The notes beneath the pieces are model-generated. The model was not told the DNA's origin. It saw only the letters and a list, made by a program, of their open reading frames with translations, and did no database searches. Below are positions 16,520-25,662 of a DNA stretch of 64,000 nt, in pieces. The first letter of the stretch is position 1; each line of letters starts with the position of its first letter. Source of the stretch: CAYRJD01 sp965212125 (GTDB lineage Bacteria > Actinomycetota > Acidimicrobiia > Acidimicrobiales > Poriferisodalaceae); contig OZ243045.1 in NCBI GenBank assembly GCA_965212125.1, positions 1,612,001 through 1,676,000 on the forward strand. The letters run 5' to 3'. A program made the position numbers and the translations under genes.

Positions 16520-19243
16520 CTACGCCGCTGGCATCTCGGCCAGGCGCTCACGCAGCGCCACATTCACCCACATCTTCTCAATGTGCTGCGCAACTATTAG
16601 CTCGCCCTGCGGCACCGGGTTCTGCTGCAAAAACTCCGTCACCTCACGGGCCAGCACCGGCGTGCTCATCGCCCGCACTCCGCCCACCATTCGAGCGATC
16701 GTGTTCTGCGGGAAGCGCCGACACAGCTCGTCCCAGTTTTCGCTGACGAACGCCCACGCCCGCGGGCCGTGCTCGGAGTGCGACATCGCCGCCGCCAACA
16801 TGAACGGCGCATTTTGCGTGCGCACCTCGTCGCGGGCTAGCTGCAGGGTGCGGTCAAACAGATCCCGCGGCTGAAACTGCAGCAACGCCGACAGGTAGTT
16901 CTGCTCGGATTGCGGCGTGGGGGCGTTGCGGTACAGATCCAAAATGTGGTCGTAATCGTCGGCATCGCCGGCCGCTGCCACCACGTTCAGCGCGGCGGTC
17001 GCCAGGTTTGGTTCAACCGGATCGGCCGAGGAGGCGGCGGTGTCGGTGTCGGTGGCTTGCGCAAAGAGCTTGCGGGCTTGAGCGCGCACGAACTCATCTC
17101 GGCCGTCAACTCCGGCCGCGCTGAACAACACGGCGCGCAACTCACGCTCAAGATCGGACTCGCCGGCGATCGGTTCAAAACCAAGCACGCCTAGCGCCGT
17201 CGTTGACAGGTCACGGATGAGCTGCGCCAGGCGGGTGCGGCCGGCGGCGTCGCTCGCCAGGTGGAATGCCTTCAGTCCGCCCAGCATGCGTTGCCACACT
17301 CGCAGGTCGGTTTCGGCTGCCAGGCCGGTTACTAGCTCAACGAACTGCGCCGGGGTGGTTTGGCTTGCGAGGGTGGTGGCGAAGGTGTCGTCGACGAGGG
17401 CGTAGCGCTCCACGGCGGTCAGCACGTCTAGCGCTCGCTGCGTTAGCGGTGCCAGCAACTCTTGTGCGTAATGCGCCCGATAGAAGCCGTGACCGCCGGC
17501 GTTTACGTCCACCCATTCGCATTGGCCGCCGAGGTCGACCGTTGTGGTTGGTTCGGTTAGCAGCACGCGGCGCTCGACTCGTTCGCCGGTGTCTAGCAGG
17601 GCGCGGATGGTGACTGGGACGTGCCAGTGGGGAGCATCGGACGCGGCGTTGGCAGAGTTGGGTCTGGCGAGCGTGGGGGCGTCGGCGGGCAGGCCGTATT
17701 CAAATCGCCGCTGACTTAGCACAACGCCGCCGCCTTGTCCAGCGCCTTTTTTCGCCTTGCTGGCACTCGCCTTGCCGCCGCCGGCAGCCGGGTCGGGCGA
17801 CGGTTCCACATCAATGATCGGATAGCCACCCTGAAAAATCCAGGTCCCCATCGCGGCGGCTACCGGCTGGCCGGTGGCACTCTCAAGCGCCTCCCACAAA
17901 TCGGTCGTGGTGACGTTGCGATAACTAAAGGTCTCCAGATAGTGCTGCACGCCCGCCCGAAACTCCTCCGGCTGCAAAAACTGCTCCAGCATTCGCACCA
18001 CCGCCGCACCCTTTTCATAGGTGAGCACGTCGTACATTCCCTCCGCATCCTCCGGCGACACCACGTCAAACTCAATCGGGCGAGTAGAGCTGAGCGAATC
18101 CACGTCAAACGCCGCACCGCGCTCAAGGCTGAACTCGTCCCATCGATGCCACTGCGGGCGGAAGGCGTGGGTGGTGGAAATTTGCATGAACGTGGCGAAC
18201 GCCTCCTTCAGCCAGATGCCGTTCCACCAATCCATGGTGACCAGATTGCCGAACCACATGTGTGCTATCTCGTGCGCCACCACGTCAACGATGCGGCTTA
18301 GTTCGGCCAGGGTGCTGGTGGGCGGGTCGGCTAGCAGCAGCGTTTCGCGGAACGTTATGCAGCCCATGTTTTCCATTGCGCCGAATGCGAAGTCCGGCAC
18401 GGCTACCAGGTCGAGCTTGGTGCCGGGGTAGTCGATGCCGTAGTAATCCACCAGCCAATTGAGGGCGAAAGACCCTACCTCTACGGCGAACTTTGTCAAG
18501 TGGGATTTACCCGGCACGTGCACGATGCGCAGCGGCACCCCGCCGACGTCTACCGGTTCGGTCGCTTCCAGGTCGCCGACGATGAATGCCAGCAGGTAGG
18601 TGGACATCACCATCGTGTCGGCGAAGTGGTAGCGGTTGCGTGCGGTGGTGACGGGCGCGGCGGCGGATGCAGTGGCGGGCTCGGCGGCGGGCGCTGGTTC
18701 GGGTTCGACTGACAGCAGTTCGCCGCAGCTGATGGCGTTCAGGTGCTCTGGCACTATCAGCGTTACGCCGAAGATCGCCTTGAAGTCGGGCTCGTCAAAG
18801 CAGGGAAATGAGCGGCGTGCGTTGGTGGATTCAAACTGCGTCGTGGCGATGGAGCGTTTTTGGTCGTCGTCGGTCGTGTAGGTGCTGCGGTAGAAGCCTC
18901 GCAACTTGTCGTTGAGCACGCCCGTGAATGAGCACGCAATCTCGGCGGCGCCTGGCACGAGTAAGCCTGGCTCTAGCTCCAAGACGGCACGCTCGTTTTC
19001 TTCTTGCAAGGTGACGGTGGCGGCGTGGGCTTGGCCGACTTGAGTAACCGTGGCGGTGGTTATTTCGAGTTCGGCGGCGTTGAGGGTGATCTGCGTGATG
19101 GGCTCGGGCGCGGCGGCTAACTCCACAGCGATGATCACCTCGCCCTTGAAAGTCGCCGCATCCAGATCTGGCTCCAGCACCAGGTCGTAGCGCGACGGGA
19201 TGACGCTCTTGGTTAGGCGATACGGATTGGGTTGCTCGCTCAC
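16520..19243 (-). CDS. pepN: M1-family aminopeptidase N
   Basis: 907 residues from GTG, the usual size of actinobacterial PepN. It removes N-terminal residues from peptides in the cytoplasm. The substrate-binding GAMEN motif is at residues 288-292, the zinc motif HEIAH at 324-328 (VVAHEIAHMWFG), with the third zinc ligand Glu in WLKEAFATFM. The C-terminal half is the ERAP1-like helical domain. Two lineage-specific low-complexity inserts are seen: PAPAAEPATASAAAPV near residue 190 and GGGKASASKAKKGAGQGGG near 490. It lies 60 bases downstream of the carboxyltransferase gene. Confidence 0.95.
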   Translation of the reverse strand: MSEQPNPYRLTKSVIPSRYDLVLEPDLDAATFKGEVIIAVELAAAPEPITQITLNAAELEITTATVTQVGQAHAATVTLQEENERAVLELEPGLLVPGAAEIACSFTGVLNDKLRGFYRSTYTTDDDQKRSIATTQFESTNARRSFPCFDEPDFKAIFGVTLIVPEHLNAISCGELLSVEPEPAPAAEPATASAAAPVTTARNRYHFADTMVMSTYLLAFIVGDLEATEPVDVGGVPLRIVHVPGKSHLTKFAVEVGSFALNWLVDYYGIDYPGTKLDLVAVPDFAFGAMENMGCITFRETLLLADPPTSTLAELSRIVDVVAHEIAHMWFGNLVTMDWWNGIWLKEAFATFMQISTTHAFRPQWHRWDEFSLERGAAFDVDSLSSTRPIEFDVVSPEDAEGMYDVLTYEKGAAVVRMLEQFLQPEEFRAGVQHYLETFSYRNVTTTDLWEALESATGQPVAAAMGTWIFQGGYPIIDVEPSPDPAAGGGKASASKAKKGAGQGGGVVLSQRRFEYGLPADAPTLARPNSANAASDAPHWHVPVTIRALLDTGERVERRVLLTEPTTTVDLGGQCEWVDVNAGGHGFYRAHYAQELLAPLTQRALDVLTAVERYALVDDTFATTLASQTTPAQFVELVTGLAAETDLRVWQRMLGGLKAFHLASDAAGRTRLAQLIRDLSTTALGVLGFEPIAGESDLERELRAVLFSAAGVDGRDEFVRAQARKLFAQATDTDTAASSADPVEPNLATAALNVVAAAGDADDYDHILDLYRNAPTPQSEQNYLSALLQFQPRDLFDRTLQLARDEVRTQNAPFMLAAAMSHSEHGPRAWAFVSENWDELCRRFPQNTIARMVGGVRAMSTPVLAREVTEFLQQNPVPQGELIVAQHIEKMWVNVALRERLAEMPAA

Positions 19244-19303
19244 GGGATTGGCTCGGTCGGGCTGAGTAGCGGGGGCAGGTCGGCGGGGCGGGGCTCAGTC
19301 GGG

Positions 19304-20884
19304 CTAGGGCCGATAGCCGAAACTGGTCGGACCGGGGCGCACCGAACGCGCAGCCAGATCAACCCATTCGCACAACAGCGGTCGGGTGTCGCGGGGGTCA
19401 ATGATCTCCTCAACCTCAAAAAACTCAGCGCTGCGATGCGGCGACCGCACCTTGTTGAGCCGGTTGCGGATCTCTTCCAGCAGCTCATCGGGCTCATCGC
19501 TGTCGGCCAGATCCTGCTTGTAAGCAACCTCGATGCCGCCCTCAATCGGCAGCGAACCCCAATCGCCCGACGGCCACGCAAACCGAAAGCTGAGATGCCC
19601 GGGCTTGTGGTTGGTGGTGCCCGCCACGCCGAAAGCCTTGCGCACCAGCACGCAGGCGAACGGGGTGGCCAGCTGCCCGAGTGCGGCGATGGTTTGGGAG
19701 CCGAACCGAATGGTGGCGTCCTGCTCGGATTCCTTGCCGATGAGAAAACCGGGGCAGTCCTCAAAGTGGATCACGGGCAGATGAAAAGTAGAGGCGGTGT
19801 CTAGAAAACGGGTCAGCTTGCGGCAGGCGTCGGCGGTCCAGCCGCCCGCATAGATGTACGGGTCTTCGGCGAATATCGCAACGGTGTATCCGTCTAGGCG
19901 GGCGAAGCCGGTGATGATGGATTTCCCCCAGCCGCGACCGATCTCAAAAAACGTGGACTCCGTCTCGCCGGTTTCGGCGTTGGTGCGGCGGTCAACCACC
20001 GCCTCCAAAATCTCCCGCATCTTGTAGACGCGGCGTGCCTCGCGCGGCACTACGGAGATCAGCGACTCCTCGCGGCGCTGCGGGTCGTCGCCGGTGGTGA
20101 CTCGGGGCGGCAGCTCGTTCACGTTGCTCGGCAAAAACGCCAAGAACTCACGGGTGCGATCAAACGCCTCTTGCTCGGACTCGACCACGTCGTCGATGGC
20201 GCCGTTGCTGGTGTGGATGTCGGAGTGGCCTAGCTCTTCTTTTTCGAGGTCGCCGAGCGAAGCCTGCTCCACCAGCGCCGGGCCGGCGATCATCATCTGC
20301 GCGGTTTCACGCACGATCAGCGAGTAGTGCGAGGTCGCTATGCGCGCCGCCCCCACCCCGGCGACCGACCCCAGCGCTAGCGCCACCGAAGGCGCCACCG
20401 ACAGGTGCTGCACCACCGTCTCCCAGCCCCGCAGCTCCGGGATGTATGTGCGCCCCGCTATCTCAATCGTCTTGACCGAGCCGCCGCCGCCCATGCCGTC
20501 CACCAGCCGCACGTGCGGCAGCTCAAGCTCTACGGCTATGTCTTCGGAGGTGGTTCGCTTACCGACGATGGTGGCATCGGCGGAACCGCCGCGCACGGTG
20601 AAGTCGTCGCCGGACAGCACCACCGGGCGGTCGTCGATGCGGGCGGTGCCGAACACGAAGTTTGACGGCGTCAGATGTATGAGGTCGCCTTTTTCGTCGT
20701 ACTCAGCGACGCCGGCGGTTTTGCCGATTTCGTGGAATGAGTTTGGGTCGGCCATCGCATCGATGCGCTCTCGGATTGTGAGCTTGCCGAAGTGGTGCTG
20801 GCGCTCAATCTTGTCGGGGCCGCCGAGCTGATCCGCAAAGTCTTCGCGGCGCTTTAGTTCGGTTATTTCTGGTTCCCAACTCAT
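19304..20884 (-). CDS. acyl-CoA carboxylase carboxyltransferase (beta) subunit
   Basis: 526 residues from ATG at 20884, which has GGAG nine bases upstream; the longer frame to 21034 encodes a Pro/His/Lys-rich run and overlaps the G-rich tract, so it was not used. It has the two crotonase-like carboxyltransferase domains of propionyl/acetyl-CoA carboxylase: VVLSGDDFTVRGGSADA and HVRLVDGMGGGGSVKT in the N-terminal half, and EDCPGFLIGKESEQ with RKAFGVAGTTNHKPGH in the C-terminal half. It moves CO2 from biotin to an acyl-CoA. The biotin carboxylase/carrier subunit is not in the window. The neighbouring thioesterase fits acyl-CoA metabolism. Confidence 0.9.
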   Translation of the reverse strand: MSWEPEITELKRREDFADQLGGPDKIERQHHFGKLTIRERIDAMADPNSFHEIGKTAGVAEYDEKGDLIHLTPSNFVFGTARIDDRPVVLSGDDFTVRGGSADATIVGKRTTSEDIAVELELPHVRLVDGMGGGGSVKTIEIAGRTYIPELRGWETVVQHLSVAPSVALALGSVAGVGAARIATSHYSLIVRETAQMMIAGPALVEQASLGDLEKEELGHSDIHTSNGAIDDVVESEQEAFDRTREFLAFLPSNVNELPPRVTTGDDPQRREESLISVVPREARRVYKMREILEAVVDRRTNAETGETESTFFEIGRGWGKSIITGFARLDGYTVAIFAEDPYIYAGGWTADACRKLTRFLDTASTFHLPVIHFEDCPGFLIGKESEQDATIRFGSQTIAALGQLATPFACVLVRKAFGVAGTTNHKPGHLSFRFAWPSGDWGSLPIEGGIEVAYKQDLADSDEPDELLEEIRNRLNKVRSPHRSAEFFEVEEIIDPRDTRPLLCEWVDLAARSVRPGPTSFGYRP

Positions 20885-20905
20885 GTTTGTTTCTCCGATG
20901 CTTGT

Positions 20906-20958
20906 GGGGGGTTTTGGGGGGTGTTTGGGGGGTTTATGGGGGGGGGTGTTATGGGGGG
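20906..20958 (+). repeat. five G-runs, G-quadruplex-type tract
   Basis: Runs of 6, 6, 6, 9 and 6 guanines separated by 4 to 6 T-rich bases (TTTT, TGTTT, TTTAT, TGTTAT) lie on the plus strand between the thioesterase stop and the carboxyltransferase Shine-Dalgarno. The sequence meets the classical pattern for an intramolecular G-quadruplex on the template strand. The minus-strand mRNA leader would be C-rich. Confidence 0.85.
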
Positions 20959-21420
20959 CTAGTTTGCGCGCAGGTTTTCTAGGGCAGCCATCAAGTCTGG
21001 CGGTGGGCGGCGCGGTTTGCCCTTGTTGTCGCACACCGCCGCGGTGATGACTCCGCTGACGAGAACCTCGCCCGCGGCGATTTCGCCAGCGGCGCTCGCG
21101 GCATCGGCGGCACCCGCAGCGTCGTCAGGCACGCGCACGACGCGCTGATGCCAGCGCGTACTGGCTCTGCGGATGTCCGCCACCTCAGTTTCAATCCGCA
21201 ACACATCACGCGCCGTGGCGGGAGCTTTGAACTGCATCTCTAACTGCGTAACAATAATTTGCACATCACGCTCAGACAGGTCGGGCAGCGCCATCCCGAT
21301 CTCCTCCAGCGCAACGCAGCGGGCGTACTCAAAATATGACAGATAAACGGCGTGGTTGACGTGGTTGTATGGGTCAAGCTCGCCGAAGCGCGGAAGAATC
21401 GGAGTGATGTGTGTCGGCAT
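20959..21420 (-). CDS. hotdog-fold acyl-CoA thioesterase
   Basis: 153 residues of the 4-hydroxybenzoyl-CoA/YbgC thioesterase family. The active-site segment is FGELDPYNHVNHAVYLSYFEYAR, in which the Asp and the Asn/His positions match the catalytic loop; AEF-like strands and QLEMQFKAPATARDVLRIETEV complete the hotdog. It hydrolyses an acyl-CoA to free acid and CoA; chain length is not predictable. An Ala-rich loop (DDAAGAADAASAAGEIAAG) extends the usual fold near residues 108-126. It is followed on the same strand by the carboxyltransferase, so they may share a transcript. Confidence 0.85.
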   Translation of the reverse strand: MPTHITPILPRFGELDPYNHVNHAVYLSYFEYARCVALEEIGMALPDLSERDVQIIVTQLEMQFKAPATARDVLRIETEVADIRRASTRWHQRVVRVPDDAAGAADAASAAGEIAAGEVLVSGVITAAVCDNKGKPRRPPPDLMAALENLRAN

Positions 21421-21480
21421 TACGGAAACGCTAGCTACGCAAGATTGTCGCTAGCTACGCAGGCTCCCACCCACGCCTGA

Positions 21481-22530
21481 TTATTCCGCCCAGGCCTTTA
21501 TCTTTGAGATCACCTCAAGCGGGTTCTCCGTGTCCGGCGAAATGATGATGTCTAGGTAGCTCACGCCGACCTCGCGGTAGATCTCAACTCGCTCCCGCAC
21601 TCGCCCTTCGTCGCCGGTCAGGCTGGCTCGGTCAACGTAATCGTCGGGCACCGCCGCCATCGCCTCGTCTCGCTTGCCGTCCAAAAACAGGTCCTGAATC
21701 TGCTCGGCCTCTTGCTCGTAGCCGTACCGCTTGAACAAGTCGTTGTAGAAGTTTTTGCCGCGGGCACCCATGCCGCCCACGTAAAACCCAACGTTGTCTC
21801 GCACTGACTTGCGGGCGGCGTCGGTGGCTGGGCCGTCGCCCAACGACACGGTGCCGCCGGCGATTATTTTCAGATCGCCCAGATCGGCGCTGCGCTTTGC
21901 TTGGCCGGCCGCCAGCGAATCGCCCCAAACGTCGTTGAACTTTTCGGGCATGAAATGGATCGGCTGCCACACCTCGGCCAGCTCAGCGGTCAGCGCCACG
22001 TTGTCGGGTCCGATGGAGGCGACCGCAATGGGAATGTCCCGGCGCAGCGGCTTGCACATCAGCCTGAGCGGTTTGCCGAGCCCGGTTCCTTCGTCGGGCG
22101 GCAGCGGCAAAGACACGGCTCGGCCGTCGTGTTCAACCTTGTCGCCCGACCAAATCTTGCGGCAGATGTCAATGACGTCACGGGTGCGGCCGAGCGGCTT
22201 TTTGAACGGCACGCCGTGCCAGCCTTCAATCACCTGCGGTCCGGATGTGCCCAAGCCGAGAATGAAGCGGCCGCCGCTGAGCGTGTCGATGGTCATGGCG
22301 GTTTGGGCGAGGATGGCTGGGCTGCGTGAGAACACCGGCAAGATGCCCGTCATTAGCTCGATGCGTTCGGTGCGAGCGGCGATGAATGCGAGCGTTGAAA
22401 CCAGGTCGTAGCCGTAGATTTCGCCGCCCCAGATGAGGTCAACTCCTGCGGATTCCAGGTCTGACACGTGCTGGGTTAGGCGGTCTGGGTCAAGGCTGGC
22501 GCCTGCGCCGATGGGTGTGGAGATTTTCAT
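21481..22530 (-). CDS. LLM-class F420-dependent oxidoreductase
   Basis: 349 residues in the bacterial-luciferase-like TIM-barrel fold. MKISTPIGAGASLDPDRL, LGLGTSGPQVIEGWHGVPF and IAVASIGPDNVALTAELAEVW are typical of the actinobacterial F420-dependent subgroup (Mer/FGD relatives); GTSGPQVIEGW matches family members that bind coenzyme F420. It probably transfers hydride from F420H2 to an unknown substrate. The C-terminus is extended by about 60 residues compared with short LLM proteins. Start ATG at 22530; no strong Shine-Dalgarno. The 65-base gap downstream contains three GCTGGCGGTCGCG-like repeats. Confidence 0.88.
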   Translation of the reverse strand: MKISTPIGAGASLDPDRLTQHVSDLESAGVDLIWGGEIYGYDLVSTLAFIAARTERIELMTGILPVFSRSPAILAQTAMTIDTLSGGRFILGLGTSGPQVIEGWHGVPFKKPLGRTRDVIDICRKIWSGDKVEHDGRAVSLPLPPDEGTGLGKPLRLMCKPLRRDIPIAVASIGPDNVALTAELAEVWQPIHFMPEKFNDVWGDSLAAGQAKRSADLGDLKIIAGGTVSLGDGPATDAARKSVRDNVGFYVGGMGARGKNFYNDLFKRYGYEQEAEQIQDLFLDGKRDEAMAAVPDDYVDRASLTGDEGRVRERVEIYREVGVSYLDIIISPDTENPLEVISKIKAWAE

Positions 22531-22595
22531 ACCGTGATGCTATGTAGTCGGCGGGGTGGCTGGCGGTCGCGCTACTAGCTGGCGGTCGCGGCGGG

Positions 22596-23324
22596 CTAGT
22601 TGGCGGCTTCTTCTAGCACCCAGTCGCCGCAGGCATCCGTCTCGAAAAACTGGCCTTCTTCTAGCTCGACTCGCCGGCCGAAGGCGTCGCCAAAGTGGGT
22701 GCGCTCTATTGACTCCAAGTTGCCGGTGGCGTCGCTGGTGACCGACAAGTAGCACAGCGACCCTTCCCCTTGGGCGACGTAGCGGCCGGGGACTATGTCG
22801 CTGTCTTCGTCGTTGCCAACCAAATACACGCCGTCACGGGTTACTGATGAGCGCGGCTTGGGTGAGTCGTCGGCTGAGTCGGCGTCGGAATCATTGGGGG
22901 CGACCGAGGCTTGCGGAATGGTGGTGGGCGGCGGCGCAGTTGTTGTCGTTGTGGTGGGCGGCGGTGCGGTGGTGGTCGTGACGGTTGCGGTTACCACATC
23001 CGCTGCGGTCGCAGCCTCAGCAGGCTCATCGGAACCAACCGCCCACACCACCAACCCGGTTATGACCGTTCCTAGCAGCGCTCCGATCACCAGCGTCATC
23101 ACGGATGTCGTTAGGTTTCGGGGCTGGTTGGGATCGGCTGAACTGGCTGTGGCGGCCGAACTGGCTGCGTCGACTGAACTGGCTGTGGCGGCCGAACTGG
23201 CTGCGTCAGGTGCGTCGCCGCTAGCTGTGGAGTCGCTAGCTGAATCTGGTGCCTGCTTGGTTGAACCGGGTCCAAAAAAGAGGGTGAAAAATCTGCCGAT
23301 CGTGCGAGCTATTTTGCTGATCAC
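22596..23324 (-). CDS. membrane-anchored protein with DGxYxVGxDIxPGxY-type secreted domain
   Basis: 242 residues from GTG. A short amphipathic N-terminus is followed by a low-complexity cytoplasmic stretch of duplicated Ala/Ser/Asp units (SSAATASS), one membrane helix (about residues 75-97, VMTLVIGALLGTVITGLVVW), a Thr/Pro linker (TTTTAPPPTTTTTTAPPPTT) and a C-terminal domain with DGVYLVGNDEDSDIVPGRYVA, CYLSV and FETDACGDW. The last domain is recognisable from many actinobacterial lipoproteins (pattern VGxDIxPGxY with a Cys pair). Its role is unknown. The gene diverges from the VanY gene with only 35 bases between starts, so they probably share a promoter region. Confidence 0.65.
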   Translation of the reverse strand: MISKIARTIGRFFTLFFGPGSTKQAPDSASDSTASGDAPDAASSAATASSVDAASSAATASSADPNQPRNLTTSVMTLVIGALLGTVITGLVVWAVGSDEPAEAATAADVVTATVTTTTAPPPTTTTTTAPPPTTIPQASVAPNDSDADSADDSPKPRSSVTRDGVYLVGNDEDSDIVPGRYVAQGEGSLCYLSVTSDATGNLESIERTHFGDAFGRRVELEEGQFFETDACGDWVLEEAAN

Positions 23325-23359
23325 TAACGCGCCGACTTACTTGGTTTCATGGTTATCTT

Positions 23360-25228
23360 GTGGCGGTGCCAGCATCGCGAACTGACGATACCAACCTTGC
23401 TGGCACTAGCCGACGGCTCAGCGCTGTGTCTGCTATCGGCCGCGCTGTTATCGCCATCGTTGTCATCGGCGCTGGCGTTGGGCTCGGATTAGCTGACTGG
23501 GAGGCGAGGCAGACAGCGCAGACCTCGCAGCCGAACGACGCGGCACTCGCGGGCGAAGCACGGACCGACAGCACACAAGACGACGGCACGCAGAACGCCA
23601 GCACGCAGAACGCCGACACACAAGACGACAGCACACAAGACGACAACGCATCGGCATCTCTGGACACACCCGTGCAAAACCCCGCGCAAGACCCACCACC
23701 GGCCAAGCCAATCAGTCAGTCACGGCTAGACGCCATCTCCACGCGGGCGTTCGTTGATGCGACGCTCAGCATTGGTGAGGCTGTCAACGCAGTGCCGCGT
23801 GGCGCCCAGCCAAATCTGAATCCCCTGCAATCGGACGACCTGGCGCTAGACGGCTCGGCACCAAACGGCTCGGCACCAAACGGCTCGGCACCCAGCGGGA
23901 TTGGCACGCTGGGATCGCCGCCGCAGGTCGATGAGTATTTTGAGCTTGCATTCACAGACCCCGCCATCGCCGCCGACAACAAAGCCCTGCGAGAGGGCGC
24001 CAGCCCCATTGAGGGCGCCACCGGGCTACTCACCTTGTTGGTGCGGTTCCCGAATCGGCTCGACCTGGACATCAAACAAACTTGGGCGACGCATCACGAG
24101 CAGCTGCTTGTCCCGGCTTTGGAGCAGATCGGTGCGTGCCCGGCCGACGACTGCACCCAACGGCTGGCGCACCTAACCCCCTCGTTCGACCCGCCCGCCA
24201 ACGGGGAATACGAACGGGTGGCGGCTCAGCGCACCGCCGGCACCGGCATCTCGCCCGACACCTATCTAACTGCGGCCTTTGAGCTTGCGCTGTGGCGACC
24301 GATTGAGCTTCACCCAGCGGCGGGCGACATCTACCGACACGTGGCTGCCGACGTGCGACTGACAACTGCGAACGCAGGTGCGGCTTGCGACATTTCGGCG
24401 CTGTGGTTGGCGGCGGCGGTTGAGTCGGAGATGCGGGTAACCGGAGCGATCAATTTTGGGATTATCTATTTTGCTACCGGACCGAACGCAGGGCGGAAGA
24501 TTGACCTGCCCTCGGTTGCGCGGTACGTGGCGCGCAAGGGGTGCACGGCTGAGTCGGCTGCGGTGTTTTGGAGTGCGGACGGCATAGGCGACGGCTCGGC
24601 TGTGGGCAGTGTCAGCGCTGCGAACGGCGGACGTGCCAGAGGCGAACGTGCCAGAGGCGGACGTAGCACTGACGGGAGTAGCGCTGACAGTCGTGCCGCC
24701 GAGGCTGCCGCTACCTCCCCCGCTGTCAACGCCCGGCTGACAAGCTGGCGAACCTACGACCCCGAACTAATCGGCAGCCACCGCGCCTGCGACATAGTTG
24801 AGCGCATAGTCCCACGCGAGCAAACCGTTGTCGTCAGGGGTTTTCAGGTTCATCCCTGCCTGGAAGAATCGTTTAGCGCACTGCTGAACGCCGCTAGATC
24901 CGACGGCGTCTATCTAAGAGGTGGCGCTTGGCGGTCAACCCATCAGCAGGTGCGGCTGCGAATGGCGAACTGCTCGCTGCCGTCACGCCGGGCGGCCGAC
25001 TACCGCGTTGAGCTTTCGCTGGCGCCGTCGTCAATCTGCAATCCGGAGACGGCTCCCCCCGGCCGCTCACGACATGAGGCTGGCTTGGCGGTGGATTTTG
25101 CTTGCGGCGCCAACAATCAGACGATCGGCAGGGGGCGCTGTTATCGGTGGGCGGCACGCAACGCCAGCCAGTTCGGTTTTTTCAACCACACCAGCGAGCC
25201 CTGGCATTGGTCGATTGACGGCCGATAG
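23360..25228 (+). CDS. VanY-like D-alanyl-D-alanine carboxypeptidase, large
   Basis: 622 residues from GTG at 23360 (a second GTG at 23366 is possible). A membrane anchor (about residues 24-45) is followed by Gln/Asp/Thr repeats (STQNADTQDDSTQDD) and a GSAPNGSAP repeat, a lysozyme/transglycosylase-like middle region (ALWLAAAVESEMRVTGAINFGIIYF) that may bind glycan, a charged linker, and a C-terminal zinc peptidase domain with GRSRHEAGLAVDF (near residue 568) and EPWHWS (near 613), the His/Asp/His ligands of VanY/DacB enzymes. It should trim peptidoglycan stem peptides outside the membrane. The middle-region assignment is uncertain. Confidence 0.8.
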   Translation: MAVPASRTDDTNLAGTSRRLSAVSAIGRAVIAIVVIGAGVGLGLADWEARQTAQTSQPNDAALAGEARTDSTQDDGTQNASTQNADTQDDSTQDDNASASLDTPVQNPAQDPPPAKPISQSRLDAISTRAFVDATLSIGEAVNAVPRGAQPNLNPLQSDDLALDGSAPNGSAPNGSAPSGIGTLGSPPQVDEYFELAFTDPAIAADNKALREGASPIEGATGLLTLLVRFPNRLDLDIKQTWATHHEQLLVPALEQIGACPADDCTQRLAHLTPSFDPPANGEYERVAAQRTAGTGISPDTYLTAAFELALWRPIELHPAAGDIYRHVAADVRLTTANAGAACDISALWLAAAVESEMRVTGAINFGIIYFATGPNAGRKIDLPSVARYVARKGCTAESAAVFWSADGIGDGSAVGSVSAANGGRARGERARGGRSTDGSSADSRAAEAAATSPAVNARLTSWRTYDPELIGSHRACDIVERIVPREQTVVVRGFQVHPCLEESFSALLNAARSDGVYLRGGAWRSTHQQVRLRMANCSLPSRRAADYRVELSLAPSSICNPETAPPGRSRHEAGLAVDFACGANNQTIGRGRCYRWAARNASQFGFFNHTSEPWHWSIDGR

Positions 25229-25313
25229 GTGCGGAGCGGCAAGTGCGGGGCGGCAGCGGTGAGTTGGGCTTCCACGCTGCTTACGGGCTGCAACCGATCA
25301 CGGAGGTTTAGCT

Positions 25314-25661
25314 ATGGGTAAGCGACCTGCCTCTCTGTATAGTTCCGGCAGCCTTGGTGCCTCACCGCAACCTCTTGAGTTTCACCACAAAGGGCTACCC
25401 GCGGACACGCCGCTGCCTGAAAGCGGTGATGTGTTTATTGATCACCCCGTGTTTTACAACGATGAGGGGTTTAGGCATGCGTTTGGTATTTGCGCTTTGG
25501 CAGCGGGTGCGGTTTTGCTGCAGGACGAGGCGACTTGGCATCCCAGCCATTATGTGGCGATGGACTGGATGGCGGGGGTGATCCCGATCCCTGCGAAGAA
25601 TCTGGCGCAGTTGGTGAAGATACGTGACGAATGGCACGCCGATCATAAGGGGCGTAGCTGA
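25314..25661 (+). CDS. 115-residue protein of unknown function
   Basis: Start ATG at 25314 has an excellent Shine-Dalgarno (GGAGG). The protein is soluble-looking with GDVFIDHPVFYNDEGFRHAFG and WHPSHYVAMDWMAGVIP; several His and Trp residues but no recognised catalytic motif. No family is recognised. It stands alone between the VanY gene and an LLM oxidoreductase on the same strand. A 38-bp fragment resembling the VanY coding sequence lies immediately downstream of its stop. Confidence 0.75.
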   Translation: MGKRPASLYSSGSLGASPQPLEFHHKGLPADTPLPESGDVFIDHPVFYNDEGFRHAFGICALAAGAVLLQDEATWHPSHYVAMDWMAGVIPIPAKNLAQLVKIRDEWHADHKGRS

Positions 25662-25662
25662 G

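Noticed and set aside
20885..21034. N-terminal extension of the carboxyltransferase
   Set aside because: It translates the G-rich tract as Pro/His/Lys repeats and overlaps the thioesterase stop; no relative has it.
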